DNA from: Druceiella hillmani
Taxonomy: Eukaryota; Arthropoda; Insecta; Lepidoptera; Hepialidae
Direction of reading: 5' to 3'
NCBI GenBank assembly: GCA_039881145.1
Contig: JAYKKI010000037.1
Coordinates: 17,177,001 to 17,241,000, forward strand
Length of the DNA stretch: 64,000 nucleotides
Part shown: positions 13,738-26,869 of the stretch, piece after piece
How positions within the stretch are numbered: position 1 is the stretch's first letter
Layout of the letters: the number at the start of each line of letters is the position of its first letter
Translations under genes and position numbers: made by a program
The notes under the pieces: model-generated
Told to the model about the DNA's origin: nothing
The model's database searches: none
The model's input: the letters and a program-made list of their open reading frames with translations, nothing else

Positions 13738-14904
13738 TATGGTGTATCATGATGAAATTATATATGGTGTATCTTATAATCTAGTATACGTATTATTTTA
13801 TGCAAAATTCTATTAAGATCTGTTAAGCCGTTTGAAGTTTAAAGGCAGACAAACAAATAGAAATAGGATTTTTAATTTTTATTGTTTTATTAAGAATTCT
13901 TGGCATAAATAATTAAATTTAATTCCATTTATACCTAAAAATAATTTTATTTACGTTTTTAATATAAATCTCAAAATTTAAAAGTTTAACCGTCAGTTTT
14001 ATATTGGTCATGATCTTTTCGACTACACTCATATATTCCTGGAGGGAATGTTGTGATTTTCTAATTTACTTCCAATTACTTGCATAGTAATTGACAACTT
14101 GCTTTGTTTTAAAGATAAAATGATAGTAAGTTAAAAGACGTACTCAATTTAAAGATTACCATCAAATTAAACAGAAAATTGTAATTAATATTTTTATCAA
14201 TTAGTGACGAAATGAAAAAGCGCATTGTTTCATATGATAGTACTTTGGCCTAAAAACATCAAATCGGTAGAAATTGATTTATGAATAGGTTCGAAATAAC
14301 CTATAAGTTATTATAGTGATAGTCTAATAAAGTAAGGCGATGCTAGAAGATTTTAATATACTAATTGCCAAGTTTGGAAATTGCCGTGAAATAATTCAGT
14401 GGTAATTTGAAGATAGGGAGTTAACTTAGTAACTGGTAAAAGTAGTTATTTAATTGAACAAAGAAAAATGGCTCCCCGACGAAAGTTTGAAAATAAAGCT
14501 GCTTTCATTTTTAAGAAACCATCATTTTATTTGAACAAGGCAGATTGTTTCACTTTGTTAAACCAGGTTTGAAACATGAAACATATTTTAATAAATATAA
14601 GAATATTTTTGTTATTTTTGTTAAATATAATTCTCACTTTGAAACTTTTAGATGATAGTTATCGTCATAATCATAAGCCATTCTCAATATTTCTAGTGAA
14701 GGCCTCTTGAAATATGCACCACTTCGTTCTATTTTGGGCTGTTTAGATCTAATTTGTGCCCGCCCCTTTCTTTTTCTCATCTTTCTATCACGTTTGAGAC
14801 CTCCCAAATTGTCTCTTGCAGTCCCAAGGTCTCTATTCTAAGACAACGTGGCGTACAGACAGAAGTACTGAGAGTCCCTAAGTAGAGCCAAGGTGCTACA
14901 ACAA
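13738..14904. other. AT-rich DNA leading into RTE remnant
   Basis: No gene seen. The last 200 bp (from about 14700) are more GC-rich and may be the degraded 5' part of the RTE element that follows. Confidence 0.4.
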
Positions 14905-17058
14905 AAAAACTAAAAAAAGGTGAAAATAACATTTATATTGGCAACACTAAGGCCAGAACTCTAATAAAGAACAATAAAATGGATGAGTTGCGTAATGAGT
15001 TCGTCAACATTCACAGGGACATTGTGAGTCTGTTAAAGGTAAAAGAATTTAGTGGGGAACGCTCAGGTCTAGGCATATTTTTATATTGTAGAGGATGTGA
15101 TAATGGCAAAGGGGAGCATACTGTTGGACTGTGGATTCATAAACAATTAACACACCAAATTGTTAGTCTTATGTTAATTTCACAGAGAGTTATTCATACT
15201 CTGCAGAATATGTCCAAGAAAATAACTATAAAACTCATTAAAATTTACGCTCATAAAGGCACCTTATCAGAATAAACGACGGAAGAGATGGTTGAGGATA
15301 TAACCCAAACCTAGAAAATTGGAAAAACGGTATGAGATGTTTATCGGTAGGTTTAGCCATGGAAAAACGAACTACTGCGGAAATATGCTTGCCAACTTTT
15401 TCCAGGGAAATGGACTTTTCCTATAAGTTCACTTTTTGATAAGAGACCTTCGAGAAAACGGACATGGCTAGCAACAAATTGTATATAGAAAATAGAAAAA
15501 AAATAAAATTAATTTACATGTAACTACATATTATAAGACTACATATTCTGTAGTCACATGTATGTAGATCAGTGATCACAGATTTATCCGAGCCAAGGTA
15601 GCCATAAGCTCTAAGATAGAGAGGTTCATTTCACTGTCTAAAAATGAAACATCGCACATACGTCGGCTAAAACTATATCTTTTTTGCTTAAAACAATCAG
15701 AATAATTTAGACGTTAAAATTTTGAAAGTCATTTGCAAAAATGTGGGTCCTAATGAGCAACTTAACAATATAATCTTCGAATCGGCACTTACTGTAACAA
15801 AATGTGATCAAAATAAAAACAAAGAAGTTGTTACAAGGAATGCGTGAAATGATTTCATGTCGGAAGAAAAGGACTAGTGAGTTTGTATCATTATGTAAAA
15901 CAGTAAGAGATTCTGTAGGAAGGGACATAATCGACAATCGAAAATTGCAAGGTTCCGAAAGTTTCTACACGAATGCTGCACCCAGGAAATAATTAAATTA
16001 AAAAATGAAGAAAAGGTAAGATAAACTGGTTACAATCACAGACAAACTGCTTTAGCCAATTCAAGAAAATTTTCGATACCTCTACATATTTACGACTGAA
16101 GAATTTAATATACAATCACCACAAAATAACAGATGTTGGATCTGAGGAAGTATCACATATAATACGTAAAGAAATCAGAATAGCCTTGCGTAAACTCAAA
16201 AATAGCAAAGCTGGGGGTGGAGATGAAATCTTACGTCAAATGCTGAAGAGTGTGGCAATGCTTTGTCAGACAATTTGATCGGCTTTTTTAATAAATGTTT
16301 GTATTTAAATAAGATTCCAATGGACTAGGAAACAGCTATGGTAGTCTTGCTACACAAAAAAAAATGTAAAACCGATCTGAATGACTACAGGTCGATAAAT
16401 CCTCTTTCACAAGTTTAAACAGTTGTCAAAAGAGATTGACTCTCAAGTAGCAATTCTGAGAGCAAGCAGACTTTAGACAAGGTTTCATTATGCTAGATAA
16501 CATTCTGACTATGAGGATCCTTATTAAAAGAAGGTAAAGAATACTAGTTCCTGCTATGATTAGCGTACATTAACTAGAAAAAAAAAATTCACAGTTTGGT
16601 ATATGGATGGTGCAAAGATCTTTTAGAAAGGCGAGCGCAGATTATTGATGCAGAACCTGATTGCTAATACCTATAAGCATGTCATTCTGAGATATTATAG
16701 AGCATTATTCGTACTAATGTGGCACTGTTCGTTAACTCACGAGGTGAATGACCCAGGAACTCCATGAAGCTTTGTTCTTATTAGGACTTGACTCGGACAA
16801 AAGTAATGACCTTCCGACTATAAACGTGGATGAAACAATACTCGAGCACGTAGATAAGTACATGCACCTCGCTCGAGAACTAAGCATGGCTAAACGTAAC
16901 CAAATCAACAACATGGATAGACGCGTAAGACTGGGATGCCCAGTCTTCTCAAAATTTGAATTGATCTTCAAAATGAACATCGAGAACCACTTAAAATCAC
17001 GCATGTTCAATCAGCGTGTACTACCATTCCTTGCACTTCCAGGGCCTCTACTTTAATC
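14905..17058 (+). pseudogene. decayed RTE-clade (BovB-like) non-LTR retrotransposon
   Basis: Pieces of the endonuclease-reverse transcriptase polyprotein of RTE elements (often annotated in insects as 'craniofacial development protein 2-like') occur in order on the + strand. The endonuclease start, IYIGNTKARTL...KMDELRNEF, begins at about 14930. Between 15061 and 15240 are GLGIFLYCRG, ISQRVIHTL and IKIYAHKG, equivalent to the 'GVGFlv.. SDRV.. qaYAPt' blocks. At about 15375-15475 there is LANFFQGNGLFL and KRPSRKRTW. At about 15575 SDHRFIRAKV matches the endonuclease 'SDHRLVR' motif. At about 16145-16245 EEVSHIIRKEIRIALRKLKN SKAGGGDEILRQML matches the RT start. At about 16335-16400 there is VVLLHKKKCKTDLNDYRSI. 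At 16748-17040 the RT thumb region includes LEHVDKYMHLARELSMAKRN and FNQRVLPFL. Frameshifts and stops are frequent, and the central FADD-box region is not recognisable. The true 3' end may lie nearer 17320. Confidence 0.75.
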
Positions 17059-20000
17059 GAACTTTGTACAACGAGTCCATATTTTAAGCGACTTTGATTA
17101 GCTCAGTGCCACTTAGAACCACACATAAGACAGGGAAGGATAGCCTTCAAAACAAACATCACGAACAACTGAAAAGCACTCATTACCAATTAATAGGTAC
17201 TACCAACACTTACAGAGCTGAAATTTGGGTAATAAGAAAAGCTGTCCTCGAAAAGTTGAAGTCAAATGAGTTTCTTCAGAGACAAATCCAAGTTCCAAGG
17301 GAATTCCCAGAATTTTATCATTATTACTTTTTATTTTTTATAAATATTAATTTTCCTTTTTTTTAAAGTTATAAAAATTATGATATTTCGAAACCAAAAA
17401 AGCTTCTCGGAATTACATAAACAGAAAATTGTAATTTCTTTTTAAAATTATTTATTATATTATTAACTTGTTTGATTATATTCTATTTTATGGCGAGCAA
17501 GTTTTTATCAATATTTTTTGAATTATAAAAATTATGTATTTCGTAACTATGGGTAAATACTTACGTATTCTATTAATTATATTTAGTTTAATGCGGTATG
17601 TACCAGAACTTTAGTACTTGGTAGTATTGTGTTGTTGGTGACGACTGCTCCTATTATGTGTCGAAAGGCAGTCTCTAGGTTGTCATTAGTCAGATGGAAC
17701 TAATCGCCTGTAGGATAATGAAAAAAAATATTTATATTTTTTTCAGTTTTACGAAGTTCCAACGCGATTTTTCCTGATTTGTGCCGTTTCTTAATTTAGC
17801 ATAATAAACAATAATAAAATTTATTTAGATAATTAAACCCAGCAAAGAAACGTTTCATGGAATACTAATAGAATCTATACATTTTCATTAATTTTGTAAT
17901 ATTTATTAAATTAATATTACAATTTTATTAAAATAAAGAAGTGGGCATGGGGTAAGGTATTGTTTAATTATATAATATATATAAAATATATAATTATATG
18001 TTAATATATTTTTCTTCTTTATTAATTTTTATATAGTCTTGAACATATATATGGTTTTACAAAAAACATCAAACCCATATGTGGGAGTAATTACTTCAAT
18101 TCCTAAACCAACGTTCACAACATCACACATACTTTTGGTTTACGATTTTGATGCAGACTTTCAATCTGAATTATGCTATTTTTGATTTATTGTACGAGAT
18201 TTTCTTATCTATATTTAAAATGAGGCATTTTTGTAATTTCAATGACATCATGAACAATTTTTCTATAAGTGGAAAATATGTATTGGCCAAAGAGAACAAA
18301 CCCGTTAGTTAGTAGAAATTGCATTATAACGATTACGTACACACTTAAGTACGTATCAAAGTGTCAACTTAAGAGTACATTGTGTCAATATTGAACTCTT
18401 TATAAAATATTGGTATAATTTTTCAATATTTTATGAATGTGTGTCATTAGGAAGCTCAGAATAAATAATTTAGTAGCCTGTATTTCTTTAATTTCTTAAT
18501 ACAAGTGTCAAAAATATGGTAAAATAGAGGAGATATATTTTGAATGAAATTTGTTCTTGTTAAGGATAGTCCTTATTTAAAAATATCTTTAGAAATTTTT
18601 AAATGTGTTTTTAGAGGCCTTTTTAATAACATACTATTCGACCGGGTTCACGAAAAAAACAAATGTTGATCTCCGTGTTAATTGCATGAGGAAGTTCTTC
18701 AAAATAAAAATTAAAACATATTTTTTCATTCTTTCTAAATGTTTGCATATTCAAATACGCCTTTCAGTAAAAACTTATCAAAACCTGTGTCACTCTAAAA
18801 GAGTTATAAATTGGTGAAACAAAAACAAAACAAAACATATACGGGTAATTTACCCTGACGGGCAATTTTAAATTATGCAAGGAAAAAAGACTGACTGTTC
18901 CGTTTAAACATTTTGAAGCATGATCGTTGTTTTTGATCAAACTAACATAACAACAAAGTGTCGTATGTTAAAAAATAGTACTAAAAATTATATCACCAAC
19001 AACAAAGATTACTATAGATATGCAGGCTGTTATTTCATTGGCAAAGAAAGGTATATTTTATTTTCTGAGCACAAGACAACACAATTATAGTCAATAAAAA
19101 TTTGTGTATTTTCTCCCGGTCTCAAAGGGACGAACTTTCCTTTGTTATAAAGGTCTATATCAAAAAGTGTCATATATATATTCGTCTTATATTATAGAAA
19201 GAAATCTAAAAAATCTGTGTGATATGTATATAAAATATAAATATATACTGCATATTAGAAATTTATAAGAGTAACCGGTTTTATTATTTATATAAAATAA
19301 AGTCCTCGGCCTCTGCTATACAATCTTAAGCGAAATTCAAAATTATGTCGTTTGTTAACATGAGGATAAATTAATCCGACGGGTGAGATATAAACTTTGC
19401 CACTTGTTCCAAATCTCCACAATAATTTAATGTTAGGGTTTTAAAAAGTTTTTCGATCTCAGGTCAAGTGTAAGCATGTGAATACGAGTAATGTGCACAT
19501 TTACAAAGTGAATTCCACGCAATGAACCTTCCGGGGCTCGTTTAGTGCTGCGTGATCCGTAGCTTTTCTCGAGGCTTAGGCACCATGCACACTTAAAGTT
19601 TTTACTGCGGGGAGATTTCATGGATAAACAGAATCATTACGCCGTCGTACCGTCATATATTCTTCAAAGTAAATGGAATTTTGACTAATTTTTCGTTACT
19701 GTTTAGTAAATTTCTTTTAAATGACGAGTATACAGAAAAGAGATTTATTTATGAAGAACAAAATGCTAATTGTGTGGTGTTTATGCATAAAAAAAACATT
19801 CCAAATATGGAAAGAATTTCCTCCACGAGAGTTACGTAAATAGTTAGACACATCGAAATATTAAAGCAAACATTGTAATATTTTTATTTCACTTTTACAT
19901 ATTTATTCGAGAGTTTCCAAAGCTTTTTTATTCCGCCTTTGTTGTGTTTTTTAAAAATACTGACGGGTATGTTACACTAATAAAATTTATCGTCAAACAG

Positions 20001-20739
20001 CGGTTTTCCCGACGGCTAATCGTGACGACCATAGGTAATTTATAAACGACCAGCAATTTATTTACATACTCGTCGCATTTGAAATTTACTTCTTCCTCAA
20101 CAATATGACATAACTCTTGTCATTACTTTGTAGACATTCATATTTTTTACGAGCCATATTACATAACGATTCCCTTAAAAAGAAAATGTTATCTTTTTTC
20201 AGTCCATGTTGGTAATCTTTATGTTGACAAATACATGTATATACAAATATATTTGTATTTTTATTGTGTGTTTGTTTAAATGTAATTTAGCTATATAACT
20301 TTTCTTAATTACATAATATAGTCAAAGGAGTTTTCGTGATTAATAACGTAGCTTTAATCTTGTAGTGTAATTTAGAAAGTTAGTAAAAAACAAAGTCCAA
20401 CTGAAAGTAGTAATTATTTTTGTAGAGGAATGATTCAGAACGCTTCACCAGAAAAATTTGTAATATAAATAAACGTAAGTTATGAAGTATTTTGAATAAT
20501 TTTTGCACAAAGTGGCAGAGATGAATTTCCAATTCCTTTTTATGGATAACATCACGCTAACTTGTACACAAGCGTATTAATTAAGATTTTCTTTTTGATG
20601 AAGTTTCTTGAATGGTATTTAAATCTATGCAGAACCATCATATGACAAAAAGGCTTTCTCCTCCCTTACGACTGTTAACATCTAAAATTTAATCAAGACG
20701 AAAGTTCTGAGGAATTTACATTTTAAGTGAAAGTGAGCA

Positions 20740-20740
<1 letters not shown>
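17059..20740. other. AT-rich DNA, no gene recognised
   Basis: The first 250 bp may still belong to the RTE remnant. The region around 17965-18010 is nearly self-complementary AT sequence. Nothing else could be assigned. Confidence 0.45.
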
Positions 20741-20792
<52 letters not shown>

Positions 20793-20836
20793 GTGCGTGT
20801 GTGCGTGCGTGTGTGTGTGCAAGCGCGCGCTTGTGT
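20741..20836. repeat. compound (TA)n(TG)n microsatellite
   Basis: TA run followed by GTGTGCGTGTGTGCGTGCGT and a short CG-alternating block (AAGCGCGCGCTTG). Alternating purine-pyrimidine throughout, a sequence type able to adopt Z-DNA. Confidence 0.95.
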
Positions 20837-22199
20837 TTGTATTTATATATAAAATAAAAGTAAATTTTGTTTCATTTGATTTGATCATGCAGAGATAAAA
20901 GACAAATGCTTTTTATTATCAGGCATGCTATTATCACATAACGTGCTATAAAATATTTGTTAAAGTCGTTTAATATTTTAAAACAGATGAGCTTTAGATG
21001 CCTACAGTAATATTATTTATTATAGCATTATTAGGTCATCACCTGCATACCCTAACTAGCATTATTGATTGCATGAACCTAATTATCATTATTTGAGCAT
21101 TGCTGTATAAAATATTAGCATTTTTCAGATGTTTTTTTCAGCAAGTTTTCATTTAAAGCATTGTATATTTCCAAATTAATTATGATTAAAAACCGTGACT
21201 GAATTTGATTTGAAACGTGACCGATCGTTTTCAAAATGGCATAGATCAATATTTAGATTTTCTTTGTAAGTCGTCGACCGAAATAAATGCTTTTAATAAT
21301 TAAGTGGATTTGGTGTTTTCGTGGAGTTAATAATATTAAAATTTATAACAAGTGAAATGTTGGGGACTACAAAAAAAACAATTTGCTCCAATATAGCAGA
21401 AATATTTGACTAATCTCGCTGATTTATTAGTTTAAACGTTCATATCTTAGCGAATACAATATGTTTCAAACCTATCAGTCATTTATAATTTTTGTTTATA
21501 GAAAATACTGATGTAAATTTGGCTTTAATAAAAAAATTATACACGTGACATTCCTGTTTGTTTTACTAGCTAGTAGTGTTGAAATAAAAATATTTCATAT
21601 GGAAAGGTAATGCACTGATTTTCTTAAAAATGCTCGAATTCTTTAAACAAATGTAATATTTATAATTCCATTATTTTTATTTGTATTCAATATATAAATT
21701 GATATAAAATACGTATATGTACTATACAGACTTATTGCTATATAAGCAATATCTTCCAGTTAAATGTATTCAAGAAAAAAAAAATAGATGATGGTTATAA
21801 TACAACTAATCAAAACAGAAAAAACTTGTCAAGCACGAGGGATACTCGCACTACGAGGGATCCGTACACATTTAGGCACGATTAAACATTTAATGGCACA
21901 TAATATTCCTATTAAAATATTTACAAAAATTAAATAATATATTGCCTATCATGTTCTCAGGGGCGCATATCAAAAAGAAATATTTTTAATGACAATCCAA
22001 TCACAAATTTAATATTTTCAGATTTTTTCCTTTACTTATGTGGTGAGACCTTGGTTCTGGCCAATTTTTTTCATTTTAGCAAACGGGAAATACCCTATAG
22101 TTTCTAATTTATTTAAACAAATGTGGCATAAATGGCCATATTTTTATATTTTTTTATAGCGCTAACTTAGAAGCTTAATTTTTTTACAGCTCTAAGGGA
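20837..22199. other. AT-rich DNA, no gene recognised
   Basis: Nothing assignable was seen beyond short chance open frames. Confidence 0.45.
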
Positions 22200-22392
22200 C
22201 CTAAAGACCTAAGTATTTGATAATTATTTCAACCTGATACTCTATAAGGGCTCTAAAGACTTAAGTATTTGATAATTATTTCAACCTGATACCTCTGCGC
22301 GTTTTTGAGAAAAAGTGTCTTGACAGACAGACAGACGGACAACTAAGTGATCCTATAAGGATTCCTTTTTTTTAAAGTACGAAACCCTAAAA
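22200..22392 (-). repeat. lepidopteran-type interspersed repeat with internal 52-bp tandem duplication
   Basis: Read on the - strand this carries the AGGGTTTCGTAC start, then 'GGAATCCTTATAGGATCACT' and GTTGTCCGTCTGTCTGTCTG, the same family as 3392-3520. Within it a 40-bp core beginning CTAAAGACCTAAGTATTTGA at 22201 recurs at 22253 with one difference, giving a 52-bp tandem duplication. Confidence 0.55.
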
Positions 22393-23819
22393 AATATGAA
22401 CATTTACCAAAAATTTAACACTGAATAAATGAGAGGAAAAGGAAACGATTAAACGAAACGGAGACAGGATACGGACGCAGGGATAGTAGCGCGAGTGAAG
22501 TCAGTAGAGGTATGAATTTTTCAGACAACATTTACAACGATGCACGTTATATTTCTAATTCTGTCTAATAAATTTAATAATTCCACGCGTATAATTTATG
22601 TTTTACGGCTGATTGCAATTACAAGCGAAAAAAACTATATTACCTTTACTAACCTCATTTTATTTTTTTTTCTTTTCTTTTATACGTATATTCTATTTAG
22701 AAATTACACATTTTTCGGGACATAAAGGATAAAATGAATCCAAATTTTTTGGTTGTGTGAATGTCTGTATTACTTAATTTTCTCATGATCCGTTTCTATT
22801 CAGTTCATCTTATGAGGTTACCATATTTTACTTTATAAAAAAAGCCAAAATATCACTAACTACTGCACTAACTTGATAATGCCGTTATAAGTGGCTCAGA
22901 TGCCAGTTTGATACCGTAAGACTAATGAAGCAAAAAAATGTTGTGGACGGTTCGGATGTAGCGGCTATAATAAGTGGATTGAATTAATGAAGTCTATCAA
23001 TGAACAAGGGAAAGAAAACTAATAGCTCGACGTTTACTGTCACACGCTGTTCATTGTTTAATCGAGCATTTCATTGTGTCAAACAATATTTTTATTATAA
23101 CTTCAGCAACTAAATTTAGTAAGTTCCCTTTGTACTGTTTTGTAGTTTTTAGCTTAGCTAGGGCAAGTAATTAATAATTTTCAATCATAATACATTTCTT
23201 GATATATTTTATTAATCTTTAACTAACATAAGATAGACAAATATGTTATCGAGGATTGAGTGGTTATTATTCAGTTTCTTTGATTTAACCCTTACAATAT
23301 TATGTTATAAAATTTTATGTAACTTTGGTAAATTCATATTTTTTGTAACGAAATTCTAATTATTTATGAGTTCTAAATAAAATAATATCTCTGAGTGAAG
23401 GGCGTCTTTAAATGAAAGATTATGTTTCGTAATAACTCCTTTGATAGAAATGGTAACAAATATTCTTTCCAGCTTCAGACAAAGGATTGAAAGTTATACA
23501 AAAAACGTGAAGTATTTTGCAAGAATCATAACCGATTAATTCTTTTACACAGTTCTAACAGCCATGATTAGCTCAGTTTTATAAGGAGTTTTAAAGGCGT
23601 GTTCGAAGTCTACATAATATTAGATATTATTTTTTGACAATGAAAGGTATATAAAAAGTAAGGTATATAAAAGTTTTTATTCCGATTTTTGTTAATTATT
23701 ATATCAGTTTATTTACATTGATATCCCACAACGAAAGTGGTAGCTCATTAAGAGGAGAAGAGGCAGTTAAAGCTTTAACGAAGCATTTAGTGCTTCACAA
23801 AAAGCAAGTGCTTGATTTG
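22393..23819. other. AT-rich DNA with a short GA-rich stretch
   Basis: About 22430-22520 is purine-rich (AGAGGAAAAGGAAACGA onward) and less AT-biased, ending GTAGAGGTATGA, which resembles a splice donor but has no supporting partner. An imperfect inverted repeat (GTGCTTCACAAAAA / TTTTTGTGAAGCAT) lies at about 23788-23845. No gene recognised. Confidence 0.35.
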
Positions 23820-23912
23820 AGCCACTTATTTTTTGTGAAGCATTTGGTGTTTTGGTACATAAAACTATTCATAAAAAATCATTGGAATGATCTTTCAAGC
23901 ATAATTGTTAAA
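23820..23912. repeat. dispersed ~90-bp repeat, copy 1
   Basis: Contains CATAAAACTATTCATAAAAA, then CATTGGAATGATCTTTCAAG and CATAATTGTTAAA. The same order of blocks occurs at 26243-26335, so this is a two-copy (or more) dispersed family of unknown type, in the same orientation. Confidence 0.65.
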
Positions 23913-25301
23913 TACCAATATATTGAAATTGCAGATATTAATTTTTAATATATTATCCTTTAACGAAATAAATAATTATTTTTATAATATTTCCTTATGG
24001 ATAAAAGAGGCTAGTTTTTTGTAAATTTTTAAAATCCTCGACAAATTTTGGCAATGTAAATTTTCCACTTTTTCATCGTTGTCTTCTAATTTTTACTTTC
24101 CCAGAAAACAAATAAAAATATATTGATTGGCCGAGTAAAAATGTATTTACATAAATAAAACCGTTTTAAGGCTCTTCTCTATAATCCAACCTGTATTTTA
24201 TTTGAATTTATTTTGTAGTTGCAGAAGAGGTAGTCTGACATGATAAAATGCGACAAAAAGTAAAACCTTAACAAAATGGAGGAGATTATTTTCTTGAAAA
24301 GTAAATAAATTATTTATTACAGGAAATTGGAAGTTTTCAAGGTTTGAAATTTGTATTCCTGGCGAGTTCGAAGAATTCATTACAAGTTTTTATATTTTGG
24401 ATGATGCGCACAGATTGCAGGGTGTGTGCATAAGTTTGAATAAAATGCTGATCAATTTTATTATACATGCAAATTCCGGTAAAATAATTATATTTTCATA
24501 AATGAAGATTAATAGGAAAAGGTAAAAATGTTGGTAAAACTAATTTTGTTGGCGCAATGGACATATTAGCAAATTAACTTTTCCGACATGATTTGCCGCG
24601 AGTAAAGGGTTATTTATCTGTACATGTTACATAAAAATTTTAGTAATTTCAACTCCTTTTTCGTACTTGATAATGTGTCTTTTCTATCCTATGCTCCTTT
24701 TCCATTTCACATTTTGTTATTAATGTCAAGCTTGTATTAATTTTCAATCCACTCTTTAGTTATTGTCGTATATTTTTCATTTTAATGACTATTTTTTTTT
24801 ATCAAGACAATCAACTTATATCCATTTATTTTACCACTCCTCTTTCTTTTCCACTCCACTTTCTAAAAAAGAACTTTTTTCGTATTTATGTCAGAAAATT
24901 TGTTTAATTTCAGGTTTAAATATCTGTATTGTTAACATTTTACTTGGTCACTATAATGTAGGCGTATGAAAAATAAGTATTCAGAAAATAATCAACTAAC
25001 ACAAAGATCAGGTCCAAGGGACACCAATACTTCTATTTACATTTCATTAAACTGCTTATGGTTAAAACCAAATTTTAAATACTGTAAAATATCAAGCTTT
25101 TTTAAAACATGTTACATTAATTGAAGTTGAAGAATGTTTTATTACCCCCATAAGATTTTTTGGTATATGAATTGATACTGATACCATATTGATATTACTT
25201 TTACTTTGGATGCATATGCATATTCAGAAGGTAAGTTTAACATTTTATTAATTAAATATTGATGTCGAACTATTTTAAACAATAAGATAACAACGATTTA
25301 A
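23913..25301. other. AT-rich DNA, no gene recognised
   Basis: Only short chance open frames were seen. Confidence 0.45.
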
Positions 25302-25559
25302 TCATAATATTATAAACACAAAACATTTGCTCCATCGATGTAATCCACCGTCTTCCTGAAACTGACGACATTTTCTCTTACTGAAGGAAAATAATGTTTC
25401 ATGTGCTTTCAACGCAATGCTGTCTTTGGATGATGAATTGGGACAACGATCGTACGAGTATACATTGCGTAACGAATTGTCTCCCTCGCTTCGTTTGACA
25501 CGCTCTCCTCTGCGGGGTGGTAAATTTACAGAGCCACGAATAATGCGAATCGCAGCCAT
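25302..25559 (-). other. unrecognised 85-codon ORF in a GC-richer stretch
   Basis: Frame on the - strand starting MAAIRIIRGSVNLPPRRGER and continuing with basic and polar residues to a hydrophobic C-terminus (FVFIIL). The stretch is clearly less AT-rich than its flanks and codons early in the frame look ordinary, but no domain is recognisable. It may be a remnant of a transposable element gene or a small real exon. There is no upstream promoter or splice evidence. Confidence 0.2.
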
Positions 25560-26242
25560 TGCTAATAGCTATGCATGGTCATAGTTGTCTGGGTTCAAGG
25601 CTGTTCTGACGAGAGTTGTTAAATAAAATGTTAACTTTAAGCCTATTGGTTTATTTATTATCATGTGCTATCCATTATATGTTATGCTCGAATGTTAAAC
25701 GTTATGCCATTCAGTGGTTTAACTCATAATTAGGTGGGATAAAAGGTGGACTAATTTATCGCCTGGATATGGTGGTTTTGAAATATTAAATATATTAAAT
25801 TGCGTGTCTCTCCTTGGTTAATATAATTAATCTAACAAAATATTTCAGAAATTCATCAACATCCTCCCTTTATTCCAAATAAATTAATTCTATATATTAC
25901 TGTATGACTTACCACGTCTCAATTATTTTTAAAATACCCTATATGTAATGTATTATACTTATTACTTACTTTTTCCGTCCGTGCATTTTGTTCAGTTACT
26001 ATTCTTTGTACTATTTTTCTTTCCACTGATTATTCAATTTTAGTTTTATGATTGAACACTGCAATATCCAATATAACGGATAACTATAAAACTACTATAC
26101 AGTCGATAGTAAAATAGTTTAAAATACGTGTATTAAAGTGAAGTGCCAAGGTAAAGATTTCGTTGACCTGCTAGTGTTTCATTATTAAAATATATTTTTA
26201 TCGTGTATTATAATAGATGGATAATTTAAAAAAAAATTTAAC
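25560..26242. other. AT-rich DNA, no gene recognised
   Basis: The first 70 bp continue the GC-richer island. Nothing else was identified. Confidence 0.4.
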
Positions 26243-26335
26243 CCACTTGCTTAATGTGAAGTATTGGATGTTTTGATATATAAAACTATTCACAAAAATC
26301 GTTGGAATATCCTTCAAGTATCATTGTTAAAATAA
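26243..26335. repeat. dispersed ~90-bp repeat, copy 2
   Basis: Contains ATAAAACTATTCACAAAAAT, then CGTTGGAATATCCTTCAAGT and ATCATTGTTAAAA, collinear with 23820-23912 with scattered substitutions and short indels. Confidence 0.65.
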
Positions 26336-26816
26336 AAAAAATTCTATACGTAGATCTTAATTCAAATTAAAATATAACTCTTTATTTAAAAAAAAATAAT
26401 TCTATCAAATAATAGGTTTATATTTTTACATATATTGTATAGAGTTGCGTATTTCGCCCCGAGTTCGTTAAAATGACAAATGCCGTTTTCAATAAAAGAA
26501 TTAAAAATTATTTCTTGAATCAACTTCGTACTAACAAAAATTTGTAAAAAATGCTAATGGCCAAAATACAATATTGTCATAACAGAAACAACAACACAGT
26601 TTTCTTCTTGTCTGCGCATGCGGCTTTACATGTTCTTTTTGAGAATTAGCGCGCGGGGTCGACCATTGCGACCATCGAGCCACGCTTACAAAATGTATAT
26701 GAGCAAAATCTAATTCTTTTTAAATAGAGTGTAGTAATTTATACAATTGTTATTATCTGTTTGTTTAATGTGCTCACATTTTAGTGATTAATATACTTAT
26801 TATTTAAGGTAATATT

Positions 26817-26823
<7 letters not shown>
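26336..26823. other. AT-rich DNA, no gene recognised
   Basis: Nothing assignable apart from a slightly GC-richer stretch near 26600-26695. Confidence 0.4.

Positions 26824-26867
<44 letters not shown>
26824..26867. repeat. (TA)n microsatellite
   Basis: Uninterrupted TA dinucleotide run of about 21 units. Confidence 0.95.
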
Positions 26868-26869
<2 letters not shown>

